Assembly (NCBI GenBank): GCA_027604185.1
Contig: JADGKB010000093.1
Span: forward strand, 1 to 57,150
Length of the DNA stretch: 57,150 nucleotides
Origin: Boothiomyces macroporosus
Lineage: Eukaryota > Chytridiomycota > Chytridiomycetes > Rhizophydiales > Terramycetaceae
Reading direction: 5' to 3'
The translations under genes were made by a program, and so were the position numbers. Below the pieces are notes generated by a model that searched no databases, was not told the DNA's origin, and saw nothing but the letters and a program-made list of their open reading frames with translations. Below are positions 22,897 to 33,255 of this stretch, piece by piece; within the stretch, counting starts at the first letter, position 1; each line of letters begins with the position of its first letter.

Positions 22897-23489
22897 TCAA
22901 GCAGGACCACTCGACATCCACTGTAATAATTTCTCCAGTTCTTTGCCACTAGACTGCACAGCTTTCTTTACACCTTTTGGTTTGAAAAACGGCTCCAACT
23001 CCTCCTTTATATCCTCCAGCACTTCCAAAAGTTGAGTAATCACAGAATGGCGATCGTCAACTTTACTCTTGCAGTTAGAAAAAGTAAACCTCCCACGCCC
23101 GCATTGCCTGTTTCATTGCCGGGTCATCTTTCTGATAGTCTCGTTCTTTAGGATCAATCTGGGTGAATAGAATATCGTCATGCATATCTGTAACATCCGG
23201 GATGAGTTTGGTTCGTAACAACACTCTGGGAAAGAACTCTGGATCTTCCTTTATCAATAAATGTGGGAGAACAATAGTCTGCTGGTATTTGGAAGTGTGT
23301 AGATCAGTGATCAGCGATTCATATTTCGCTATTGTGGAATTGAACTGCAACAGTAAATCCGGCCTGTGTAAGCGAGTATTACCATTTCGTAACAGAGGGG
23401 TCCTGCATCAACATTAAATTTAGTGACTCGATGATATGTCCGAGTTTCATTTTGAGGGCTTCCAGTTCTTTTAACTCCAAGCCTTCCAT
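22897..23489 (-). CDS. MED8: Mediator complex subunit 8
   Basis: 183 residues with introns at 23364-23382 (19 nt) and 23068-23089 (22 nt, starting GTTTAC). The N-terminal helix (MEGLELKELEALKMKLGHII) and the following WPDLLLQFNSTIAKYESLITD block, then a proline-containing VLPHLLIKEDPEFFPRVLLR segment, match MED8, a head-module subunit of the Mediator coactivator that bridges activators and RNA polymerase II. The C-terminal ~60 residues are helical and less conserved. The call rests on length, order of helices and the VLP...LLRTKLIPDV segment. No domain search was run. Confidence 0.8.
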
Positions 23490-23903
23490 GTGTGGGAAAA
23501 ATTAAAAACTTTTTTCAAACGCGCAGTCAAATAACTAGATCAAGTAGGGGTTAGAAAGCGAGAAGCGATCAGTGCTCTTTCGTAAGGTTTATTTTTTATC
23601 AGCGATCGATTAGCTTGTTTGATCTATATTAAAATCAGTGTAACGTCAAATGCTACTCAAAGACATGTCATGTGGAACCTTTGGTAAAAAAGTATAAATA
23701 GCGATCAATCTCTGTGGTGTACATCCACCAAATGGCACTTTTCCCAAATGTCTCTTTTGGTAAATATCTGGCTCTACACCATCTCACACCTTCCGTTTCA
23801 AGTACAATCCTAAAAGCTGTTGGAAAACGGCGTTAGCATTTAACTTGGAGCGGAGAGTGGTAGTGATCGGTAGGCGCAGATCTGTTCTCACACCTTCCGT
23901 TCC
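23490..23903. other. intergenic region with TATA box and tandem duplication
   Basis: Holds a TATAAATA box at 23693-23700 on the plus strand and the first copy of a 79-bp direct repeat. A 34-codon ATG frame at 23732, about 35 nt after the TATA box, ends inside repeat copy 1 and may be a short upstream ORF. Confidence 0.5.
23693..23700 (+). promoter_or_regulatory. TATA box
   Basis: TATAAATA preceded by an A run. The same octamer precedes two secreted-protein genes in this window (26146 and 56291). It lies 211 nt before the first in-frame ATG of the FkbM-like gene, so it could start a transcript with a long leader. Confidence 0.4.
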
Positions 23904-23964
23904 ATGTACAATCCTAAAAGCTATTGTAAGATGGCGTTAGCATTTAACTTGGAGCGGAGAGTGG
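23782..23964 (+). repeat. tandem duplication, two 79-bp copies with 104-bp period
   Basis: Copy 1 (23782-23860) and copy 2 (23886-23964) both run from TCTCACACCTTCCG to GGAGCGGAGAGTGG and differ at only a few positions. Copy 2 contains the first ATG (23904) of the FkbM-like gene; copy 1 lacks it. The period is not a multiple of three, so the duplication does not extend the frame. It looks like a recent local duplication of a gene's 5' end. Confidence 0.8.
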
Positions 23965-24782
23965 CAGAATATCTCTATCCGATATCAAGAACAATAAATA
24001 TTGTTGAGCGTATATTTCTAATTTATTGTTCAAGTACGCGTTTTTGCAAACACATGCGATCAAACTCTCTTCGTATTCTAGTTTCGGTTGCAGCGTTTCT
24101 CCTTTTGATCATCATCAAGTCAAGCTACAAGGTTCATCAATATTGCTCTAACCATTTTCCAGGAAAATCCTATTCAGAGTACCTAGAAATTGGAGAGTAC
24201 TGTTCGCATTTTAAATCAGAAGCAGACCAAGACCGGTTCATTTATCAAAACTATTTCATTGATCATATTTATGCAGGAAAAGGGGTTTTCGTGGAGATTG
24301 GATACAACACTGACTCTTACACCTTGTTTTTTGAAAAAACACTTGGATGGAATGGTGTAATCATTAATAGCCAAAAAGTCAATTCAAAGAACTTTTTAAT
24401 CAATCAAAGGAAAGCAATAAAGATTGCAAAGAACCGTAAAGGAGTAAATAGCTACAAAAAGGTTGATAATATCATGTCAATCTTGAACATTAAATACGTA
24501 AACTACTTTACAATTAATGTAAATTCTGTGGGGCTATCAGAAATACGCTCTATCGGATTTACATTTTACGCTGAAATAGTAAATTTTCATTTCGTAAATG
24601 ATCCTCGGTTCAAAAGCGTTCAGAATGAACTCGACATTTTCATGCAATCCAAAAATTACACTATTTACTTTATTCTAGAGTGGCATGGTACTACATATGA
24701 TTACTTTTACATTCCGATCAATAGAAAACCGTTTTTTCCACAACACGTGCGGATGGAGTGTCGAAAAGTAGAATGCGTTTAA
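23904..24782 (+). CDS. FkbM-like type II membrane protein
   Basis: 292 residues from ATG 23904, or 242 from ATG 24054. The later start places a single signal anchor (LRILVSVAAFLLLIIIK) at the N-terminus, as is usual for Golgi-type enzymes. The lumenal part begins with a cysteine-containing stretch and EADQDRFIYQNYF, then VFVEIGYNTDSYTLFFEKTLGWNG (in two parts), the start of an FkbM-family methyltransferase fold. The usual glycine-acidic S-adenosylmethionine loop (G-A-x-D-G) reads GYNTD, so methyl-donor binding is doubtful. The 3' end is 4 bp from the convergent 7TM gene. No intron was seen. Substrate unknown. Confidence 0.68.
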   Translation: MYNPKSYCKMALAFNLERRVAEYLYPISRTINIVERIFLIYCSSTRFCKHMRSNSLRILVSVAAFLLLIIIKSSYKVHQYCSNHFPGKSYSEYLEIGEYCSHFKSEADQDRFIYQNYFIDHIYAGKGVFVEIGYNTDSYTLFFEKTLGWNGVIINSQKVNSKNFLINQRKAIKIAKNRKGVNSYKKVDNIMSILNIKYVNYFTINVNSVGLSEIRSIGFTFYAEIVNFHFVNDPRFKSVQNELDIFMQSKNYTIYFILEWHGTTYDYFYIPINRKPFFPQHVRMECRKVECV

Positions 24783-24786
24783 TACA

Positions 24787-25966
24787 TTAATTGTTTTTCC
24801 TTTCTGGTAATTTCTCCTCTTCATCATCAATTACTTGCATCATGTTGATCTATATCAGAACAAGCTACCTTTTTTTCATTGACAGTGGGTCTAAAATGCG
24901 GTATTTCTGTAACAGATTCAGTTCGGGGTTTTCCCACATCTACTATTGATTCTTTACGTAAACTGCTTGATCGAATAGTGGCGTGTTTTGGTGTAGAGCC
25001 AAAATGAGTTTGGTGAGTGTTTGGTGATGGTGTGGGAATACGATGATGTTTCTTTGAAGATTGGCTCATCTTTCGCTTTGGGATTGGATGATCAAGCTCA
25101 TTAAAGTTCTTTATAGTTGGACTATTTCCAAAGGCTACTTCAACTTTTGCGTTCTGTAACTGGTCATTAACAAGATTAGGTGCGAATTGCACGATTTGCT
25201 CACCCGAGTTGCTCTTGTTTATCCCGATATCCAGCAATAGCTTGTATACTAGTGTGATGGAAGAAGAATGAAGGCCGCATATCGACAAGGACCAGTTTGA
25301 ATGGAATAATTCAATCTGAACATTGCTGCTTTGGAAATTTAGATACAATATTGATAAATCCAGTATAATTACATAGGATATTACCAATATCAAAGCCAGC
25401 AGTCTATTTCGATTGTGCGATACAGACTCTTCATTCTTTTTTTGGTTTCTTATTCTCTGTTTGTGGTGGCTATAGATTAGAAACGACACATAAATACAAA
25501 TAGATACACTAATTACAACAAAAAAGACCACCCAGATATTATGCAACATTATTGCGACGCTGTCGTTTTGAATATTGTAGAAATTATTAATGTAGCTCTT
25601 CCACTGCAAACCAATGTGAATTGCTAGAACTATTGCTTGAGAAATTCGAACGCGAATGGGTGTCCAGCAATTTGTCAAAACATAAAACCAATTCAATAAT
25701 TCCAATTCGACCAGAATCAAAGCCAAAATGAATATTTTGCCAATCCATAGAACAGTAACAGTTCCAACATCCGAAATGCCAGTGATGATAAAGAATGTAA
25801 ATAGAGTTTGTACTATGATATTACAGATTTGAAATATTGAAAGGATGACAGTACTCTTGGATTTAAGATTCCACCTTGCAAGAATCAGATATGCAAGTGC
25901 GATACTAAGAATAGCGGAAAGTGACGCTATACTTATGGATATCGATTCGCGCAAATAGTCTGTCAT
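24787..25966 (-). CDS. 7TM receptor-like membrane protein
   Basis: 386 residues if a 19-nt intron at 24850-24868 is removed. This adds an acidic tail ending in EEEKLPERKNN. Without splicing the frame ends at 24827 with a different short tail. The intron ends CTGATATAG, as in other introns here. Seven hydrophobic segments occupy residues ~10-265 (IASLSAILSIALAYLILA, FQICNIIVQTLFTFFIIT, LWIGKIFILALILVELELL and so on). A ~120-residue Ser/Pro/His-rich cytosolic tail follows. The layout is GPCR-like. No family signature was recognised. Confidence 0.72.
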
Positions 25967-26145
25967 TAGTTTAAAAAATGCAGTGGCAAATTATCACCGC
26001 GGTTTTCACTTTTAATTCTCCGATACACTTTATTTCGGTCTGATTGTCAAGTGTTTTTTTACTTGTGTGTTTTGAAAAAGACAATTGGCTGAAACGCTAT
26101 TGTTCCATTGAAATGTAAGATCCATGGGAACAATATCCACCCACT

Positions 26146-26153
26146 TATAAATA
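26146..26153 (+). promoter_or_regulatory. TATA box of small secreted protein gene
   Basis: TATAAATA, 36 nt before the ATG at 26189. Confidence 0.6.
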
Positions 26154-26188
26154 CAAAACTTGTTTCCAATCGCTTCGAGAGATAGACA

Positions 26189-26413
26189 ATGAGGTTGGTT
26201 GCCCTATTGCTGTTCTTGAAGATTGTGTTTGCCGACAACGACAAAGATGACTGTGACGATGACAAGGATAAGAGTTTGAAGGATTTGGATTACTGTGATC
26301 AAATTGGATTTGTTGACTGCGGATGTTCAACCATCAATGGCACAGTAGTTTGTGCTTATGCTGATCCATTCCCACCTTACCAAATGAAGGGTGGATTCGA
26401 CTGCCAAAGCTAA
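26189..26413 (+). CDS. small secreted acidic cysteine-containing protein
   Basis: 74 residues. A short signal peptide (MRLVALLLFLKIVFA) is followed by a strongly acidic stretch (DNDKDDCDDDKDK) and then five more cysteines within about 45 residues. The mature protein would be about 59 residues with six cysteines, suggesting disulphide-stabilised secretion. A TATA box lies at the right distance. No family was recognised. It could be an effector-like or metal-binding secreted peptide; neither is shown. Confidence 0.65.
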   Translation: MRLVALLLFLKIVFADNDKDDCDDDKDKSLKDLDYCDQIGFVDCGCSTINGTVVCAYADPFPPYQMKGGFDCQS

Positions 26414-26574
26414 TCCAATAAAAATACCATTTTAGCGTTGTGAGTAATTTACATTTAACCAGTGGTGTTTGGTTTCATGTCGGGGCTTTTTTTTTGGCCA
26501 ATCAACGCCAAGCATGTGACTTGTGCAAAAAAAATGAAGCTCAATAATCGATAGAAAAGTTTTACATTTTAAAA

Positions 26575-26928
26575 ATGGGCAAACTTAACCTTGAAAAAAC
26601 CCCAAAATCAGGAATCGCTGCAGGTTTAAACAAAGGACACATTGTTACAGTTAAACAACCAGTTCAAAAACCAGTAAACAAGAAAGGAGCTCTCTCAAAG
26701 AGAACCAAATTCGTCCGTGACTTGGTTCGTGAAGTCGTTGGATTTGCTCCATATGAAAAGAGAGTTATGGAATTGTTGAAGAACAGCAAGGATAAGCGTG
26801 CTCGTAAATTGGCAAAGAAGAGAGTAATTATTGGTTAATTTTAGTTGGGAACTTTGAGACGTGCAAAGCGCAAGATTGAAGATTTGGGTAACGTTATTGC
26901 TGAATCTCGTCGTGCTGGTGCCCATTAA
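26575..26928 (+). CDS. RPL36: 60S ribosomal protein eL36
   Basis: 110 residues with one 21-nt intron at 26824-26844. The sequence contains the family motifs [21 protein letters not shown] (two parts), [20 protein letters not shown] and, after splicing, [20 protein letters not shown]. It is a component of the large cytosolic ribosomal subunit. Codon use is strongly biased toward AAG/CGT-type codons compared with neighbours, as expected of a highly expressed gene. Confidence 0.97.
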
Positions 26929-27136
26929 TTGTTGAAATAAAATCAATATCAATATCTTAATGGATTTGAATATTCTATTGGGATTCTCTTGACTTGGAAA
27001 GATTTATCGAGAGAGTGAGTTGAATTATCAGAGCCACTCTATGCAAGTACTCCCAAGAATCTCTCTCCCAACTGCTGACTTCATATAACTATCACGAATT
27101 GGAAATATTTTTTCCAGATATTTTTTTCACACAAAA

Positions 27137-27466
27137 ATGTCAATACAAACGATAACCGGACTGTTAAGAGGAGCTGCTAGAAAACCACTCACTTCAAAGC
27201 AAGGAAACAAAAACTTTTACAAAGGAAAGCGATCAGGAAGAATGGGACACTGGACTCGTAAGGGCCACTACATAGTTGAAGAAACACAAAAAAGAACTTT
27301 TGTTATACCGGAACTGGTAGACTTTAAATTGACTCCGTTTGTTTCGCCTAAAGCCAATGAGACGTACAGAAACAAGCATGTGGTTGCGGACTATTTTGAA
27401 GAGTATTATAACCCTGGGTTGGATGAAGATATCAGGATAAAGTGTCTTGAACTTGCAAAGAAATAA
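27137..27466 (+). CDS. mitochondrial large-subunit ribosomal protein mL41
   Basis: 109 residues, single exon. The N-terminal basic block KPLTSKQGNKNFYKGKRSG is the family hallmark seen in fungal MRPL27/mL41, followed by FVIPELVDFKLTPFVSP. The N-terminus can act as a mitochondrial targeting sequence. Length is close to that of other fungal members. It is separated from RPL36 by about 200 bp on the same strand. Confidence 0.9.
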   Translation: MSIQTITGLLRGAARKPLTSKQGNKNFYKGKRSGRMGHWTRKGHYIVEETQKRTFVIPELVDFKLTPFVSPKANETYRNKHVVADYFEEYYNPGLDEDIRIKCLELAKK

Positions 27467-27776
27467 ATTGTTACTACTATGGGTTAATTATCTTTTATAA
27501 GAATCTTTTTGCATAGTTAGCACTCTATCACAAGGAGATATAAACAGCAGTAGAGCGTTGTTCAAAAAGCAGAAATCATTCATCTTGTGTAATTCCATCA
27601 TCTTGAATGTAATAGATTATCCACCCAGAAATCATTTCCAACTGGAAATAAAAATCATGTGATGAATGAATAGAGATGATTGTATCAGTAATTCAAATTC
27701 GTACAATGCAAGAGCAGTATCGATTGCGGGGAATAAAATGCCCGAACTGCAATTAATTTTTTTTTTAATCGCGAAA
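27467..27776. other. intergenic region
   Basis: About 310 bp between mL41 and IDH1 on the same strand. No gene, RNA or repeat was recognised apart from T/A runs just before the IDH1 ATG. Confidence 0.5.
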
Positions 27777-28939
27777 ATGCTTCGTTTAAAGAGAGCTTTT
27801 GGTTCCATAGCTACAAAATCATCACTAGTACAAAGCGACCCAGTAATCACCGCTAATGTTAGTTGACTGCCTCAGGAACAGTATACGGTGGAAAGCACAC
27901 AGTTACATTGATTCCTGGTGATGGTGTTGGTTTGGAAATGGCTATTGCAGTAAAAACCATTTTCCGTGCTGCTGATGTGCCAATTGAATGGGAGCAATTT
28001 GATTTGACTGGGTATACTGAATCAAAGGATGATACTCTCTTGCGCCAAGCAATGGACTCTATCCGCAAAAACAAGGTATACTGTGTTAATATAGGTCGCT
28101 TTAAAAGGTCTATTGTACACTCCAATCAACAGACTGGGTCATGTTTCCTGGAACGGAATGGTTAGAAAAGAATTGGATGTTTATGCATCAACTACACTCA
28201 TAAAAAACTTGCCTGGAAAATGGCCAGTTCGTCATAATAACGTTGATTTTGCTATTATTAGAGAAAATACTGAAGGTGAATACAGTGGCAAAGAACACTC
28301 TCCAGTCCCTGGTGTTGTTGAAAGTTTAAAAGTATCTACCCAACAAAAAACCGAACGTATTGCTAAATACGCGTTTGATTTTGCATTAAAGAATGGCAGA
28401 AAAAAGGTTACTATTATCCACAAAGCAAACATCATGAAATTGGGTGATGGATTGTTCTTGCGTACTTGTCGTGAAGTAGGAAAGAGATATGAATCCTTTG
28501 GAATCAAGACTGATGATATGATTGTAGACAATGCATCCATGCAGGTAATTGTTATTGATATCAGTTGGTTTCCAAGCCATCACAATTCGATGTGATAGTA
28601 TGTGGTAACTTGTATGGAAACATTTTATCCAACGTTGGGGCTGCTCTTGTTGGCGGTCCAGGTTTAATTCCTGGTGCTAACATTGGTAGAGACTTTGCGG
28701 TATTTGAACCTGGATGTCGTCATGTGGGTAAAGATATCATGGGCACCAACAAAGCCAATCCTACTTCCATGTTGCTTTCTTCTATTCACTTGTTGCGTCA
28801 TATTGGATTGAATGACCATGCAAACAGAATCAGCGATGCTTTATTACAAGTTATTAAAGAAGGAACAGTTTTGACACCAGATGTAGGTGGACAACATTCT
28901 ACTACTGATTTCACTTTGGCAGTTATTGGAAAATTATAA
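27777..28939 (+). CDS. IDH1: NAD-dependent isocitrate dehydrogenase, subunit 1 (mitochondrial)
   Basis: 367 residues after removal of introns at 27843-27862 (20 nt), 28076-28094 (19 nt) and 28545-28564 (20 nt). The N-terminus (MLRLKRAFGSIATKSSL) is a typical mitochondrial presequence. The isopropylmalate/isocitrate dehydrogenase fold follows: TLIPGDGVG, ENTEGEYSG, the HKANIMKLGDG block, NLYGNILSNVGAALVGG, PGANIGRDFAVFEPG and NKANPTSMLLSS. These resemble the regulatory subunit of fungal NAD-IDH (yeast Idh1) more than the catalytic Idh2 (inference). The octamer makes 2-oxoglutarate in the TCA cycle and is activated by AMP. All three introns interrupt conserved blocks and are confirmed by continuity. 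Confidence 0.93.
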
Positions 28940-29055
28940 AAACCTTTTTACAATTTTTATTGGACTTCATATTTCTTTACATTTTTAAATTTGTTCAACT
29001 TTGAATCCCAAATCCAGCCTTCAAATCAGGGACAAAAACTCCCAGAAAAAAAAGC

Positions 29056-30537
29056 ATGAAGCAACTCTTAATACTAACAATAATATGCACCATACTATTC
29101 TTCAACACAAAAACAAATTCAAACATGATGCAGATTTACCAGAATATAGAAAAGAAAGATTACATTCTCAAATCCTTATCCCAATTAATACAATCCTCAC
29201 ACTGTCGATTCCAAATCAAAACTAGTAATCATTCAGACCCAAATACCTTTTATGAAACTGCTAGTATAACTGTAGAGTACTTGACAGACCCAATTGACTA
29301 TTACAAAGCAAATAGTAGAGTGCAGTCAACAATTTTGGTTTCGTTAATTGAAGATTATATCCATTCTTGTCCCCCAAATCCAACCATTTTTGAATTTAAT
29401 CTTATTGGAAATGCAGAAAATGTGTTTAATGATTACTTTAATTTCGATATGGATTCGAACCTTTACATTAATGAATATAATTTGGGGATTTTGAAAAAGA
29501 AATTCAAAGATAGGAAGTCGAATGTCGTGCTGATTAACATCATTATGTTTGTAATCAAACTTGGGTATTTTTACAATTGGAATTATTTCAAAGACACACT
29601 CTTGTCACTATTTCGATTAGTACTGTTGCTGGATGTTTACTTGATTATTTGCTTTATTCTAAGACCGAATAATTACTTTTTACTCGTCCTGCTAATGATA
29701 CTGATTAATTTACTGGATGAAAAAAGAGACTATGTGTTGATTGAAAAAAGAATGAAGCCGGATGGAATATACTTGTTTTTCATTCTATGTTCATATTATA
29801 TCGATGATACAATCCTATTTCTGCAGTTATTATCCTTTACTGTCAACTTTATATTGGAAATCATTCATGGGAAGATGATTCGGTCTTTAGATGAACGAGC
29901 GGATTATTTTATATATCTTTATAGGGAATATGGGCTGTATTTACAGATATTCATTAATAGTTTGTTTATTTTACAGCCAATTACAATTTCATATTATTAC
30001 AACAACGCAATCAATCTATTCTTGATTCTAGTCAACTTTGTTCCAATACTACCCAACAAGAAACTAAACAAAATCTATATACTATTGTTGCTAGTTTATT
30101 TTATACCAGAAAATCATATTATTTCACAAAAACAAGTGATTGATTATAATATGGACACCAGTATAGTAGAAATTACATTTAGCAGATTTGCGGACACTGC
30201 TCTTGTTCTAATACCGTACAAATCAAAAGAAATAGTGGAAAAGAAGTTGATACTTGAGACGGAATATGCAAAAGAATTGGAGATTGAACCAAATAGAATA
30301 ATTTTCCCTGCTTGTGCAACTAAATGTACATTTGACTTTCCGTACTATGAACACACACAATTCCACTTTCACGATCTTGGATTAAATACTGTTAATAACA
30401 CAGTCTCTATACAGATGCATGATCATGTAATTGGGTATCAGAAAGAAGGAGATGAAATTGAAATTAGAATTAGCTGCACATGTCCTCATGAAATTTTCGA
30501 TGGGGATACTATACATACAAGAAAGAATATCCTTTAG
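29056..30537 (+). CDS. polytopic membrane protein of unknown function
   Basis: 493 residues, intronless, rich in Ile, Leu, Phe, Asn and Tyr. An N-terminal signal-like segment (MKQLLILTIICTILFF) is followed by a ~150-residue lumenal part. At least six hydrophobic helices come between residues ~165 and 355 (VVLINIIMFVIKLGYF, LLSLFRLVLLLDVYLIICF, YFLLVLLMILINLL and others), then a ~130-residue soluble C-terminal domain containing several cysteines (FPACATKC, ISCTCPHE). The N-terminal lumenal plus TM core plus C-terminal domain layout suggests an ER/Golgi protein. I do not recognise the family. Confidence 0.72.
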   Translation: MKQLLILTIICTILFFNTKTNSNMMQIYQNIEKKDYILKSLSQLIQSSHCRFQIKTSNHSDPNTFYETASITVEYLTDPIDYYKANSRVQSTILVSLIEDYIHSCPPNPTIFEFNLIGNAENVFNDYFNFDMDSNLYINEYNLGILKKKFKDRKSNVVLINIIMFVIKLGYFYNWNYFKDTLLSLFRLVLLLDVYLIICFILRPNNYFLLVLLMILINLLDEKRDYVLIEKRMKPDGIYLFFILCSYYIDDTILFLQLLSFTVNFILEIIHGKMIRSLDERADYFIYLYREYGLYLQIFINSLFILQPITISYYYNNAINLFLILVNFVPILPNKKLNKIYILLLLVYFIPENHIISQKQVIDYNMDTSIVEITFSRFADTALVLIPYKSKEIVEKKLILETEYAKELEIEPNRIIFPACATKCTFDFPYYEHTQFHFHDLGLNTVNNTVSIQMHDHVIGYQKEGDEIEIRISCTCPHEIFDGDTIHTRKNIL

Positions 30538-30605
30538 AATAAAATAGATTACATAATTTGTTTTTAGTATTTCTTGCCAACAGTAGAATTAGATTATCGA
30601 GTAAA

Positions 30606-30995
30606 CTATTTATTGAGATCAAAAGGATCCCTGAATTCTATTATTTCGTTGAATTCTAATCGACTATTGATTTCATTGTACAGCTTGTAATCATTCCTTA
30701 TGATTTTTGGTTTAATCTCGGTAAATTCAAACTGTTTACTCTTGTCAATAAACGTATAATAATATTCGCTTAAATCTCCTTCTTGTTTGACAAGTGGAAT
30801 GGGAGTATTTACAGGTGGCTGGTATACGATTGGTTCTTGTTCTTTAGTAACCGTTATCTGGTTATAGTCGAACTCTGGTGACTGAAAAGATTCAAGGTCG
30901 TTTGTTCCGAGTAGCTTTTTCAATTCATTTTCTGACAGGTTCAATTTGTATCGCTGTTGAAGGAACGAAACTGCATCAGATTGATTTCCAAGCAT
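30606..30995 (-). CDS. hypothetical protein, 5' end uncertain
   Basis: 129 residues from the ATG at 30995. The same frame stays open upstream to 31043 with coding-like sequence (RLNANPSRPEYLSRM), but without an ATG, so an upstream exon is likely. One possible model starts at an ATG at 31205 and uses two more micro-introns, one of them GC-AG; I cannot confirm it. The protein is hydrophilic, with a helical N-terminal part (AVSFLQQRYKLNLSENELKKL), a proline-rich middle and an acidic end. No family was recognised. Confidence 0.6.
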   Translation of the reverse strand: MLGNQSDAVSFLQQRYKLNLSENELKKLLGTNDLESFQSPEFDYNQITVTKEQEPIVYQPPVNTPIPLVKQEGDLSEYYYTFIDKSKQFEFTEIKPKIIRNDYKLYNEINSRLEFNEIIEFRDPFDLNK

Positions 30996-31248
30996 TCTGG
31001 ACAAATATTCCGGACGACTGGGGTTTGCGTTTAGTCTGGACAAATCTATTAGGAATTACATTGCAGACAGCAGGAGGCTTCTAGAGATAAATATTCAAGC
31101 TACGTCAGATGCGGGGTTGACTACCAGACACACACACCTAATAACACAAACGCTCAGAAACCTGGATATATACTCAAGCAGTAAGATAAAAGTATTCGCA
31201 TTCATGTAGAACCTGGTTTCACAACCAAAACAAGTATTAGAACTCTAT

Positions 31249-32806
31249 TTATTCATGTAATTTCAAATGCTTTTTAGAAAAGTTTTTTCCTTGTTCTTTT
31301 CCTTTATGTACATCAATAGTGGAAAAGATGTAGATTGGAATAAAGAAAATCAGAAACAAAAAGACAAAAGCGTACCGCATGTTACCACTCCACTGGGTAA
31401 TTAACCCAACGATAAGTGGCCCGACCCAGGATGACCCTTTATCTGTGATTTCTAGATTAAAGCTTAATTACCATATAATCCAAAGAACTCTGACTCGTGG
31501 CCCCTTGGAAGCAATTCGCTAAATAATACACGGCATGTGGATTGTGTAGCACCTAGTAAAAAGCCATGATACATTCCCAATACCGGAATTTCCCATACGC
31601 TTTGTAACCCAAAGGAGCCTTTTGGAGTAAAGAATCCCAATAAACCATACAGTGGAAGTAAACTATACAAGCCAGCTTGAATTAATAGTACTTGTTTCGA
31701 GTGCATATTGAAGCGCTGTTGTATCTTGAACCAAATCACGTTTCCTACACCTGCCATCAACGGTACAATAATTGCACTAATCAAAAGAATAGTTGTAGAT
31801 GCTTTCAACTGAGTTTGACCATATAAAATAGCTACTGAACTAACAGTGCTGAAAGAATCGGAATAGATGAACCAACCAATAAGAAATTTGAATAATTCTC
31901 CAATTTTAGCAGCATCACTTAAACTGTACCACAAGTTCTTGAAAGAATAAGAGATATAGCTCTCGCCTTCCGGTAAAGGTGGTCCTAAATTTAAAATGCA
32001 AGTGTACCTGGTCTAGCTTTCAAATGCCTGTTTGTGTATGCCAGCAATATGACTAATTGCCAGATAGAGGCAAGTGCAACACCTATTTGAAGAGGATAAG
32101 CAGCTGTCAAGCCATAGTTTTCACCAGATCCCAAATACATTGCTATTCCTGCAGCAACAATCAGTTCACATACTGCAGTCACATAGGAATAAAAGAATCC
32201 TTTTCCGGAAATTTCATTACTAACCATATCCGAAATAGTGTACTTTTCTTCGTTGGTCAACTTTTCATCTTGCTCGCTGTCAATAACTTTTTGGTCAAAT
32301 CTGGTCAAGATTGGCACCCACGCATAGTAAAACACATACGCAGCTCCATAGGTAGTATTACTGAGCATATAGATGATGAATGCCAGCCACCACAAGGAGT
32401 TCTTTGTAACAAGCAGAATGCACAATCCAATAACTGAAGTTGCAACACCAAACATTATCAAAAACGTCTTTCTATGGCTACCGTGGTCAGCCAATGATCC
32501 TAGCGAAACGAATAAAAAGAATTGGCATAATACTGAAATTGAAGTTGCGTAAAATACTAGTGAGGAGGTATCATAATAATGCGATCCTATTTGTACATCA
32601 CACGGATCAGTATTTGATACATTGCACGGCTTTGTATGATCTGAATTTTGGTAAGCGTTGTATTCAGCCAACGAGTTTAGGATAAGTGGAAAGAAGACTG
32701 CTGTGGCAAGTGCACTGTAGCCTTCAGCAGCGACACCAAATGAGTACCAGCCGTTCCGTTCTTGAGTTTCAACTGGGGAGTGGTCCAATTCGTATTCTTC
32801 AGACAT
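31249..32806 (-). CDS. ATG22-like vacuolar/MFS-type transporter
   Basis: 504 residues with introns at 31985-32007 (23 nt) and 31452-31471 (20 nt). The protein has twelve or so hydrophobic helices. It contains RNGWYSFGVAAEGYS near the start, LGSLADHGSHRKTFL, a YYAWVPILTRFD stretch before a cytosolic loop, SEFFGLYEITDKGSSWVGPL and a short basic tail. These are marks of the ATG22 family, whose yeast member exports amino acids from the vacuole at the end of autophagy. The F-G-L-Y-x-[IL]-x-x-K-G-S-x-[WF]-x-G-P motif is restored only after splicing. A decayed paralogue lies directly upstream. Confidence 0.85.
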
Positions 32807-33255
32807 TGCAAGTCCCAGCTTTTTGTGAATTTAAATACTTGTCGTTTGACCAATATGAAACAAGTGTGGCTTGCAAGGAATTTCAATCCCAATGTAAACA
32901 TAAATAATATCGGATGGGGATTGTTTTATATTGATTGAGAATTTCAGTTTGCGTTGGTTGATGTTGGTTTATGGAATTCTGGTGCTCGTAACCTAACTTG
33001 CAATGCAGTAATACCACGCCCCTTAAAAACGCTTCAACGTGCAGCCTTGACAGGCAGAGCGATGACGGAAAAAAATGAATTATTTTACAAAATATTAAGA
33101 GTTAATTCGAACTGCACGTAGAATATAATTTCTATGTAATTTAAGGTGAGCGACTATGGATTTAAATTTAAATTGTTGGTTTTCTCATCCCAATTTGGAA
33201 CTGAAAAAAGGTTGCCAAATAAGATCAACTAAAAGAAGTTATGGTCTATTTTTAT

